A stretch of 64,000 nucleotides of DNA, taken from assembly GCA_050084985.1 (NCBI GenBank), contig JBITNC010000001.1, forward strand, positions 138,136,001 through 138,200,000. The letters run 5' to 3'. The translations under genes and the position numbers were made by a program. The notes beneath the pieces are model-generated. The model ran no database searches. It was given only the letters and a program-made list of their open reading frames with translations, and was not told the DNA's origin. This document shows positions 53,207-63,100 of this stretch, one piece after another (within the stretch, counting starts at the first letter, position 1; each line of letters starts with the position of its first letter). Source of the stretch: Nageia nagi (Eukaryota > Pinophyta).

Positions 53207-53637
53207 TGTTATAGTTGGAAACCTAATCCTTAGGGATTAAGATTGATTGTAAATATTAATTAGTTTAGGTGTTATAAGTGTGTAGAAGTGTGAAAGTTGT
53301 TAATATTTATGTATATTAGGATTAGAATATTAGTGATATTCTAAGAGTCATGGAAGATGAAGATAAAAAGATCATTGGGAGTTCAAAAGTCACCTTAGAA
53401 GGTGGAATGATTAGTCACATCTCCATGTATTTATATGTGATCAATTTGATGTAAAAGATCATTGCGAGTTCATTTTTGTATACCCATTTTCATTCTGATC
53501 ATTTCCATATATCGGATGAGGAACTTATTATCGTTTGAAGTTTTTGTATAAAGCTTTTTTAGGATTGATTTGAAGTTTGAAGTTGTAGCAGAGCATTTGT
53601 TTGAATTTTATGCTATCATTAGAATCTTACACCAACA
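53207..53637 (+). repeat. Left LTR, copia-like element
   Basis: From TGTTATAGTTGGAAACC to ...CTTACACCAACA. A 6-bp ATAGTT block is extra relative to the right LTR start TGTTGGGAACC. Confidence 0.72.
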
Positions 53638-55572
53638 ATTAGTTTGAGAGCACCCACAAGAGTAAGAGAACACCTGACCTCTGATTGTGTGTTAGACCCA
53701 GTCATTTGGTGTTCACCCTCCTCCATCTTTACTTTTCTTCAAATATGTTGTCCATTGTTTTATCTCCTTTATACCTACAAGGCTGTTATGTTTGTTGACT
53801 TGCATGCTCCCCAGTACCCATTTCGTAATATTCCTACCTTTGTTCTACCTCTTTGCATGCATTGGAACTTGGACCTATGCATCTATTGTTGTTCATTTAG
53901 ATTTTGTGTGTGCCCCCACTTATTGTCTTGCAATGTGGAGAAATTGTTGAGTTAGATGAAGACAACAAGGTATATTCCAATGCAATACTTGTGTTACATG
54001 ATGTGGAGGTTGATGATAAAGTATTGCTTCTTTGCTAGCATAGTGTTTGGTGCTCCATCACTTGTTTGGATCTTGTGTCGTGTTTGATCATGGTGGACCA
54101 CCCGCCTACTTTTTGTGTTGTGCCTATTTGACTAATCAACACTTTGCCAAGTCAGCACTATTCCTGCCAACTCATTCACCTTGTCAACCAATGCCTTTGT
54201 TCAATTGATTGTGTTTTTTGGTGATGTTTGAGCAATTTTACATTTTGAGGGTATTTTTGCCATAAGTAGATCAATATATGTCTTTTTTCGATGTTGAAAC
54301 CTTTATCATGGAGGCATTTATTTTTGAAGGTGCATTAATAATTTATGGGTATCTTATCATTTTTGAAGAGCATTTTATTTTATGTTCTTTAATTTTTTAA
54401 GATAAACTTTAAGAATATTTTGTGGATTTGTGAAATCCTTTGTGTATTTGGAGGAATATTGATGAGAATATATGTTTTTGGAGGAAATTAACATAGTTTC
54501 CATTTTGTTTCTGGAAATATTATATTTTTCATAGTAAGACAATTTTTGTGGAGGATCTTGATGTTGTTTTTAGAAGGTAGCTACAGTTTCTTTGTTGTCC
54601 TTTGAAGGTTGAAAGTGCAAATATGATCATGTGCTTCTCTCTTTGGTTGAGTTGCCTTGTTTGGAGGTGCTCCTTATCATGTTGTGAAGGTGACAAAGAA
54701 GGCATTTTGCAATAGTCACCCTTGAAGATGAAGATGGTGCATCCTTTGATTTTTGAAGGTATTGCTATATAGTAATATACTCGCCTTTATTTTGAAGACT
54801 CAGTATTGATAATATAGCCATTTTTGAAGATGGTTTTGTTACTCTTCACTCCACATTTTCTACTAGTGTTGCTCAACAAGAGGAATCAAGGTGATGATTC
54901 TTCTAGAGGAAGTGTAGCACAACTTGAAGGAGGTTTGATCTACTTTGATGATGCCAAGATGATTGACTATTGTATGAAGGGGCTATATTCCATTTATGCT
55001 CCTTAAAGTCTACCCTTTTGTTGATGTTTGGTGCGACATCTTGTTGTTTCTTTGATGAAATTTAAAGCAGTGTATGAGATGGATTGTATGTTGTGAATGT
55101 GACAGATCACATAGTGTATGAACATGCTATGTGTGTGAGGCATAATATATGTTTCTTTATGCACATCATTGTGGTATTCATGGTGGAGAATATCTCTTCA
55201 TTCAAGAAAGATTTGTTGGTGATTGTTCGAGAGTTCTATGTGCGGATATTTTATCTTCTTTGGAATGTTCTGTGTCGAAGAAATTAAATTTCTTCATGGT
55301 TTCTTGGAGGAGACTTGGTTGCACTTCATTATCCTTAGACATCATCCACTACTCTTCTTGTTTGGATAGAGACGATTTTGCCGATGCTTTTATGAAGAAG
55401 ACTCATGTTGTGGCATTTTTATTCCTAATCAAGGGGGAACACGAGCTTAATCCTTGAGTTGGATCTCGAGGAGATAACTTATTATTGTTGGAGAAGATTG
55501 TTCTACATGCCTTGAGGCACATCTTTTTGTTTTTATTTCCTTTCTTCGTCCCTTTCGGATTAAGTGGGAGAA
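53638..55572 (+). other. Interior of the non-autonomous element
   Basis: Open frames at 53644-53955 and 55149-55457 show no known domain. From 54220 to 54860 the sequence is T/G-rich, with the word TTTTGAAG(G/A) occurring many times (TTTTTGAAGGTG, TTTTGAAGAGC, TTTTGAAGACT, TTTTTGAAGATGG). This is a loosely repeated A/G-T motif of unknown meaning. Confidence 0.5.
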
Positions 55573-55838
55573 TGTTGGGAACCTAATCATTAGGGATTAA
55601 GGTTGATTGTAAATATTAATTAGTTTAGGTGTGATAAGTGTGAAAGTACTTAATATTTTGGTATTTTAGGATTCGAATATTAGTGATATTCTAAGATTCA
55701 TGGAAGATGAAGATAAGGAGTCCATAGGGAGGCCATAAGTCACCTTATAACGTGAATTGATAAGTCACATAGAATGTGATCAATTTGATGTACTAAAAGC
55801 TTTTTGAAGTTAATACATTACAAATTTGGAATCTAATA
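55573..55838 (+). repeat. Right LTR, copia-like element (3' part deleted)
   Basis: Starts TGTTGGGAACCTAATC after AAGTGGGAGAA. It follows the left LTR to about GATCAATTTGATGTA and then shows only AAAGCTTTTT/GAAGTT matches. The end is approximate. Confidence 0.65.
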
Positions 55839-56830
55839 CTGGGCCTTATAGTTACAAAAAGAGCATTAAAAATATCAAAGAGGTAAAGCTTAAAATGCAG
55901 GTCAAACTGAGAGTTAGCGTTGGAATGCCCATGATTCTAGCACCTAGTCCCAAAATGCCTGGAGTTTGGGTACCTAGTCCTAGAATTTCCAATGCTCTAA
56001 CACCATAGGCCCATGCAAAAGTTTTGTTCTTGAGCCTTTGTAACCTCCATGGTTGAACCAAGTCATTTTGGTATGTTTTCACATCTATTCTAGTATAGTT
56101 GAAGTAGAATAATTACTTCAATATTGTCTTTCATAATTATCAAGATATACAATCTAGCTACAACTAAGGTTCATCCTCCAAGAGCATAAGCTATCTACCA
56201 CCAAGAATTCAATCTTTCACCCTCCAAATAAGTCTTTTCTATATCTCCTTTTGTAAATTTGTATATTTCTAATTGCTATTATTCTATTTTCAATTTGTAG
56301 ATCCATAATTTTTGTATTTATAAGGAAACTATCATTTTCATTCAAAATCCCAAATTAAGTTATTAATGATCAATGTTAAAATTTTACATTTTATTATTAT
56401 AAGTTTTTTTCTTGGTGAAGGAAGCTGACAAGCATGAAATCCAAAATGGCATGGACAAAGGTTTTTGCGAGTCTGTTAGGTTGATCACATGTGCACGAGG
56501 TTTTCAGGCTTGTGGTAGGCTCTATCCTTTGAGACTATAGGCCCAAACTTGTGTAGGTGCACACATTACGCAAGGAAAAGCAAAGGCATGGGCATCTAGT
56601 CTATGAGAGCACATAGACGAACTTGCTAATTCTAGTCAGCATGAGTGGGGGTCAAACGGGGTCAGGAATGATGTTGGAGCATCACCAAGGTTGATTGCCA
56701 CTAACTAGGAGATGGACTCATAGTAAGGGAAAAACACACTAATTTTTAGGGTTTAAAAGTTTAAATATTAAATTTGGTGTGCAAATTGAGGGTGTGATTG
56801 TAGTTCAATGGAGTTATCCTTTGATGGGAA
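55839..56830. other. Intergenic interval, no gene seen
   Basis: A small repeat (GCACCTAGTCCCAAAATGCC / GTACCTAGTCCTAGAATTTCC) lies at 55937-55996. Otherwise no structure is recognised. Confidence 0.45.
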
Positions 56831-57412
56831 TCTTTTGCAGGGGGACTCATTGAGCCCTTTGAAAGAGAAAGAAGAAAGAGGTAGAGCAAGCAAAATGAAA
56901 TGGATGGCTTCATCAAGTAGACTCAATCCCATTCTTAGAAATAAAGGAACGATTATTGGTAGATGATATTGTGTACAAGTCTACACATGCTTTGATATTG
57001 TGGAGGTCTAAGTGGCTAAAGAATGGATACTCTGGCAAAATCATGCATGAGAATTTTTTTAAGTCATGAGGGTATTTTTTTTAATGAGTGCAAAAGAACT
57101 CACTCAAAACGGTGCAATTGGGTACAAATCTGCATTTTTAGGTCTGAAATTATGCATTTTCATATCAATTGGTCACTCCATTATCATAAGGCAAGGTGCA
57201 TACATGAATTTTCATGCATTTTCTCTCCAAGTCCTCTTATAGAATTGATAACTTTGTTGACTCTTAGCATATAAGCAGCCACATCCTCGTCTTGGTTCAT
57301 TTTTAGAATTTCAAACTGTGACCTAAAAGTCTGTAGCTTAGCCTCCTTGATTTGGTCATCTCCTTCATGAATGCTTTGCAATTTTTAGAGCTTAAAAACT
57401 TCAAAAATTGAG

Positions 57413-57765
57413 AAGGTGCAACCCAAAAGAGGCAATTTGCATGTATTTTGATATTAAAAGTGCCAATACTTGGAAAGTACGACCAAGAGAAGAAGAATTT
57501 GCACGGTTTTTGGCCTTACAATTACTAAAACTCTTCAAAAGTGTGAAATAGGGACCAAGTAGCATGTTTTTTGATCTTGCAATGCCCAAATTCGAAAACA
57601 TGCAATTGAGGATTAAGTCGCACCTCTTTTGAGCTTGATTTCACCATATTTGAAAACATGTAACCAAGGAGTAAGTTTCACCTTTTTTGAGTTTGAAATC
57701 ATCGAATTTGAAAAGGTGTGACTAGGTCAAAATTGCATCATTCTGGATCTTAAAGTGCCAGCTGA
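57413..57765 (+). repeat. 58-63-bp tandem repeat, six units
   Basis: Units start at 57413, 57474, 57537, 57595, 57653 and 57711. Each begins AAA(A)-[GC]-[GATC]TG-type and contains a GCAAC/GACCAA core, an (AG)TTTGCAyG-type segment and a closing ATTyGAAA. The spacing of the last three intervals is exactly 58 bp. Confidence 0.8.
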
Positions 57766-57777
57766 CCAACCAGAGGC

Positions 57778-57816
57778 TGACATGTGTCATGAGAGGAGCA
57801 TGAGGGGCTATAAATA
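57778..57816 (+). promoter_or_regulatory. TATA module 3
   Basis: TGACATGTGTCATGAGAGGA, then GGGGCTATAAATA. It is preceded by CTGACCAACCAGAGGC, paralleling 24579-24625. Confidence 0.6.
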
Positions 57817-58554
57817 CCAAGTTCAGCACTCCATTTTTCCATCAAGCACTCCCTTTGTCTCCAATCATACGTTTTCCAATTTCAAGGATTTAACATCATT
57901 TTTGTGATGCAAATTCATTGAGATCTTCTATCCTTGGTCTTCTATTTCTAGATCTTGGAAGCTTAATATCATTGTTTGATGCGAAAATGTCAAAAGCCTT
58001 TCCTATAGTCACAAGCTTTCAAATTTCAGAATTGTAAGATATTTTCCCTTTGTCGCATGCTTTCAACTCTTGCAAAGTCTAATCTCCATTTTGATGCAAA
58101 CCAGTCAAAACTCAAAACTCACTCCTTCAAAGTTGCATGTGTCAAAATGTTAAAAAAATTTTAATACCTCTAATTGATGCAAGCTTGTTGAGCCCCTCTT
58201 CCACTCGCATGTTTGTCAAGATCAAGATTTTAATGCCCAATTAGGATGGGAGATTGAGATCTCTTATCCTTGGTCGCACTTTTTCAAATTTGGAAAAATT
58301 AATGGCAGCTTTTGATGAAGGACACCCTCAAATCGCATGGGTTCCAATTTTAAACTTTTAATGTTTCATTTTGATGCAACTAAGTTTAAAACTCCTTCAA
58401 GACTCCTTTTGGTACGAACCAGGTTGAAGAATTCATGAAAGAAGATCCAAATCTTTACTCTTTCCAAGACATGAATATCAAATGAAGCAGACCAAAGACT
58501 TTGTTTTAAATTTTATTTGTTTTAAAAGACTTTTTCATTTACTTAATTTATTTT

Positions 58555-58990
58555 CTTGTGAGGAAGAGTTTTTGCTCCCACAAGCGAAATGTAATTTTAG
58601 TACAATTCCAATTTCATTTCATTTGCATTAAGGCAACACTCAAATTAGGGCAACACTAGGTAGTTATGCCTAGAAAAACTATAAATACCCTTTATGGGTC
58701 ATTTTGTAGAGAGAGTAGAATAGAGAGGACCAAAGAGAAGGAAGCTTTATTGAAAGCAATGCAAAGAAGTGGATTTTTCATCTTTGGGGATATGAATTTC
58801 ATGATCTGAAAGCTTTTTCATTGCATGATGTAATTCAAGTGCTTGTGTTCTTTTCTCTTGAAAACTATGAGTTTTAGAGAAAGTTAGTTGAGTATCGTTT
58901 GAAGTGTTTGAATTGCTTTGTTTCTTATCTTGCATGAAAAGTGAATGTACTCTAAACATGTTCTCTTTCTATGTTGTTTAAAAGTGATCT
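58555..58990 (+). repeat. LTR-like block of the second hairpin-leader locus
   Basis: GTGAGGAAGAGTTTTTGCTC, then ATTAGGGCAACACTAGG and AAACTATAAATACCCTTTAT, with GTAGAGAGAGTAGAATAGAG following. The layout resembles U3-TATA-R of an LTR and shares words with 28.9-29.3 kb. Confidence 0.5.
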
Positions 58991-59164
58991 TTCATTCAAA
59001 TTTGCTGTTTCCATCTTTTCATCTTTTTTTCCCATCTAGTGATCTCTAGAGGATCAAATTGCTATGTGCTCTTATCTACTTACAGTTTGGACTATGTAAT
59101 TTATATGTATATTTGAATGAATGAATGAAAGACATTAACAAACTTGGAAAACTAATGATTTAGA

Positions 59165-59699
59165 CGAGGTTGTCACGGCCTGGGGGATGGGGAAACGTGG
59201 GGACATGTCCCCGAGGATAGCAGGGGACGATGACCCGATTTTAGGAAATGCGAGGGGGACAGAAAGTATATATATATTAAAAAATCCCTAGAATTTTTAG
59301 ATTTAAGAAAACTTAAAAAGTAAATATTACTTATTAGATATAATTTCAATGTTTCATTCATCATTAGCATTATTGATTCATTCAAGGACTATCAAACATG
59401 TAACATATTTTGAAAATCAGAAATTGAGAAATGACTCAATGAGAAATCAAAAAATCTGAATCATGATTGATAAATAAACATGAGCCATAAAAAGATTCAT
59501 TCTAATAATCCTAGTCAATAATCACAATGTCATAAAGTTTGAATATGGTAAGGCCCAAAAAGTAAAACATAGTCTTTGACATGAACATGTCAAATAAGCC
59601 ATGTCAAAAACTAAAATAATAAACTAGGAGCCTATCGGCTAATGAAATAGTGCCTCTCTATCAGCATCACTATCAACGTCTTCATCTAATTGAAGAATT
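59165..59699 (-). mobile_element. 3' end of a second hAT element, interrupted by copia
   Basis: Read on the minus strand from 59699, an acidic tail (LDEDVDSDADREALF) ends in a stop. An AT-rich 3' UTR follows with TATGACATTGTGATTATTGA (compare TATGACATTATGATTGTGTT in the intron hAT). It then becomes a GC-rich terminus full of GTCCCC/GGGGAC words, including a perfect palindrome GGGGACATGTCCCC at about 59198. This mirrors the order at the end of the 11.2-15.0 kb hAT (acidic tail, stop, UTR, CCCC-rich end). The upstream transposase would lie beyond the copia insertion, outside the window. Confidence 0.62.
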
Positions 59700-60095
59700 T
59701 GAAGACCAACCGACCGGCTACCTATAACCGGCCAACTGGCTAGAATAAGTGAACCGGCCACTCGGCTAAGCAGCCGGCCTGCCGGCTAGTTCTGTTTTCT
59801 GTGTATGTCGTTTTTCCTTCCTGTGGCTTTCCAGTTCATGTTTCTTGGTGTTTCAGCTTCTAGGCTGAAGGGTAAAGGTCGACTACGGCCTCTATAAATG
59901 TTTGTAATGTATTTTGCAGTTTCATCGAAGTGTGTGGAGTTGTATTGGAGTTGTAGCTTGCATTCTCAATAATCAATTTGGTGTTGGATTCAATTTCAGT
60001 TCTCCATTGTTGTTGAGTTGTGCAATTTCATTTTTCTGAGTTGTATTGTGAATTGTTAGGCAATTCATTTTTTTTGTTATAGTTAAAGAACTTCA
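59700..60095 (+). repeat. 5' LTR of the copia element
   Basis: Proposed borders TGAAGACCAACC and ...AAGAACTTCA. The first 90 bp contain about eight CCGGC/GCCGG words (59711-59790). A CTCTATAAATG box lies at 59891. The left border was chosen because hAT sequence ends there; it is approximate. The five bases GAATT at 59695-59699 are the predicted target duplication. Confidence 0.65.
59893..59899 (+). promoter_or_regulatory. Copia LTR TATA box
   Basis: TATAAAT in CTCTATAAATG, about 195 bp before the LTR end, a normal U3/R position for a short copia LTR. Confidence 0.7.
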
Positions 60096-60097
60096 TT

Positions 60098-60113
60098 TGG
60101 TATCAGAGCAAGG
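60098..60113 (+). other. Copia primer-binding site
   Basis: TGGTATCAGAGCAAGG, complementary to the initiator-Met tRNA 3' end, two bases after the LTR. Confidence 0.92.
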
Positions 60114-60144
60114 TTGGATCAATTTGGGTTCAAGAAGTGAAGAC

Positions 60145-63100
60145 ATGGAAAGCAACTCCAACTCAATCATCATTCCAGAGTTTGATGGAGCAGACTATGA
60201 ATATTGGAGTGTTCGAATGAAGACTCTACTGACCGGTAAAGGATATTGGGACATTGTAGTGGTTGGCTACACTGAACCGACAGATTGGAGTGCATTGAGT
60301 GCAGATGCAAAGAAGGAAGCAAAGGAGAATGAGAGACAAAACTCCATGGCTCTGTCCTTCATACAAGCAGCCTTAGACAGGAGCATCTTCCCACGAATCT
60401 CAGCATGTGTCTCAGCCCAAGAAGCATGGGCAGTCTTGAGAGAAGGCTATTAAGGGAGCCTCAAGGTGAAGGAAGTAAAACTCCAAACATTGAGAAGGGA
60501 GTTTGAAAATATGAAGCAAGAGGAGAAGGAGACTGTTTGAGATTATTGTGTGAGAGTGAAAGCCATAGTCAATAAGATGGCCACTCTTGGAGAGAAGATT
60601 GAAAAGGAGGTTGTCATCAAGAAGGTTTTGAGAACCTTAACCGAAAAATTTGACCATGCTGCACTCATAATTGAAGAAACAAAAGACCTCTCATCCTTGG
60701 AAATTGACAATTTGATTGGCTCTCTCACATCTCATGAAGAGAGGATGACAAAGAGGACAAAGGCTGGAAAAAGCAATAGTGATGAGCAAGCATTCTCTAT
60801 CAAAGAGAATGAAGGACAAGGAAGAGGACAAGGGAGAGGTGCAAGAGGAAGAGGAGGTAGAACCGGAAGAGGAGGAAGAAGAGGTTCGTTTGGAAGAGGT
60901 AGAGGAAGAGAGCAGAATTATGAAAGTGAACCAGCTTCATCATCAAGGGGGAGACACTCCGGAAGAGGAACTGGTAGAGGTAAGGATAAGAGGAATATGC
61001 AATGTTTTTATTGTAATAAATTTGGCCATTTTGAGTATGAATGTAGATCAAAACAAGCAAATGAAGGGAAGGCTACAAACCATGGAGAAGAAGAACATGG
61101 TTATGGTGAAGAACAATTGTTCTTATCAATGATGGATTGTGAAAAACTTGGAGAAGAGACTTGGCTATTAGATAGTGGCTGCTCAAACCACATGATCGGT
61201 GAGAAATCTTTACTTTCAGCGGTTGATCATTCCTACAAATCCAGTGTGCGGTTGGGAAATGAGAAGAGGTTGGAGATACTTGGCAAAGGAGAGATGCAAG
61301 TTCCAACAAAACAAGGAACCATGAAGGTAAAGAACATTTACTACACTCCGGATTTAAAACAAAGTTTATTGAGTATTGGCCAAATGCTTGAGAAAAATTA
61401 CAAATTGGTGTTTGAAGATAGAATGTGCAAAATTTATGATAAACATCATGGAGGAAGGCTAGTAACTACTGTTCAAATGACTAAAAATAAACTCTTTCCC
61501 ATTAAATTTTTTGAGAAAAATGGTGGCTGTGTTTTTGTTGGGATTGAGGATAAAAGCAAGCTTTGGCATATGAGGCTTGGACACTTGAATTTTGGGAGCT
61601 TGAAAGCTCTTCCGGAAATGGTTAGAGGGCTGCCAAAACTAGAAGAATGCAAGGATGTGTGTGAAGGATGTGCACTAGGCAAGCAAGCAAGGGGGAAGTT
61701 TCCAAAGGATGAAGCATGGAGAGCCAAACACCCTCTCCAATTGGTCCATACTGATATTTGTGGGCCTATGCAAACAACAAGCTTTGGTAAATCTACTTAC
61801 TTTATCACTTTCATTGATGATTTTACAAGAATGTGTTGGGTTTATTTTATCTCAAGCAAAGATGAAGCATTGAAATATTTTAAAGAATTTAAATTGCTAG
61901 TTGAGAAACAAAGTGAGCATAGTGTGAAGTGCTTAAGAAGTGATAGAGGAGGAGAATATTGCAGCAGTGAGTTCTTTCAATTTTGTAAAGAGAATGGTAT
62001 TAGGAGACACCTTACTTCTCCCTACACACCACAACAAAATGGTGTAGCGGAAAGGAAAAATAGGACTCTTGTTGAGATGGCAAGGAGTATGTTGCAAAGC
62101 AAGAAGTTGCCCAATGTTTATTGGGCTGAAGCAATTAAAACAGCAGTGTATATTTTGAACCTGTCTCCTACAAGAAGCTTGGACAAAATAACTCCCTATG
62201 AAGCTTGGTTTGAGAGAAAACCAAATTTAGAACACTTCAAAGTGTTTGGATGCCTTGCATATGTGCACATCAATGATGAAAGAAGGAGGAAACTAGATGC
62301 CAAATCTGAACCATGTGTGTTTATAGGATATTGTGAGCATTCAAAAGCTTACAAATTCTATAATCCCAAGAGCCACAAAACAATTGTATCAAGAGATGCA
62401 ATTTTTGATGAAGGGGGAGAGTACAACAGCCATAAAAAATTGCAGCAGAATGTATTTGGAGGAGATAGTTTGGAGGAGAATGAAGCATTGAAAGTGCAGC
62501 CCAGCCATGGTGTGAGGAAGAAAAATGAGGAACAGCCATCAAGTGTGAGTACTCCAAGCTCACCAACATCATCATCTAGCTCCAACACATCACCAAAAAG
62601 TGTAAGGGCACCAAGTTCACCCAATGCAAGATTGTTGAACCAAGGTAACAAAGGTAAGAGATGGTTGAGGGATCATCCGGAAAGCCAAATCATAGATGGC
62701 AACTCTATGAGAAGATTCACAAGGAGCCAAACTCAAGAGATGCAAAATCTTGTTGCAAGATTAGAGAGCATGCACATATATGGAGATGAAGACAATGGAG
62801 AGCCCAAAGGTGAAGTGGTAAATTATGCTCTTTCTTGTGTTTCAAATTCTATTTCAAATACAAATATTGCTGTTGTTGAGCCATCTTGTTATGAAGAAGC
62901 TTGTTCTAATGGTGTTTGGATGCAAGCTATGAAAGAAGAGATTGATGCTATTGAAAGAAATGATACTTGGGAACTTTGCAAGTTGCCCAAAGGTAAGAAA
63001 ATGGTTGGTTCCAAATGGGTGTACAAAACAAAATGCAAGAGTGATGGTAGTGTTGAGAGGTACAAAGCAAGGCTAGTGGCAAAGGGATTCACTCAGCAGT

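Larger units (their letters stand above)
53207..55838 (+). mobile_element. Short non-autonomous LTR element with copia-like ends
   Basis: The left LTR (53207-53637) and right LTR (55573 to about 55838) share GGrAACCTAATCnTTAGGGAT, TTGATTGTAAATATTAATTA and GTTTAGGTG, ATTAGTGATATTCTAAGA, and CATGGAAGATGAAGATAA. The right LTR is preceded by AAGTGGGAGAA, a copia-style polypurine tract. The left LTR is followed by TTAGTTTGAGAGC, a degraded initiator-Met primer site. The 1.9-kb interior shows no gag, RT or integrase. The right LTR lacks much of the 3' half. Confidence 0.75.
56840..59100 (+). mobile_element. Second hairpin-leader family locus (no ORF)
   Basis: GAGTGCAAAAGAACTCACTC followed by AAAACGGTGCAATTGGG at about 57087-57123 corresponds to one core of the 23.6-25 kb array. 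A TATA module (57762-57817) nearly identical in layout to 24579-24625 follows a tandem array (57413-57765). Next come 57840-58430, with TTTTGATGCAA and TCGCATG words recurring every 80-120 bp, and then an LTR-like block (58555-58720) sharing TTTTTGCTCCC, TTAGGGCAACAC and CTATAAATACC with 28.9-29.3 kb. The 3-kb gag-like ORF present at 25-28.5 kb is absent here. Confidence 0.58.

Noticed and set aside
60779-61132. Glu-rich plus-strand frame inside the copia gag
   Set aside because: Frame-shifted reading of the Gly/Arg-rich segment of gag.
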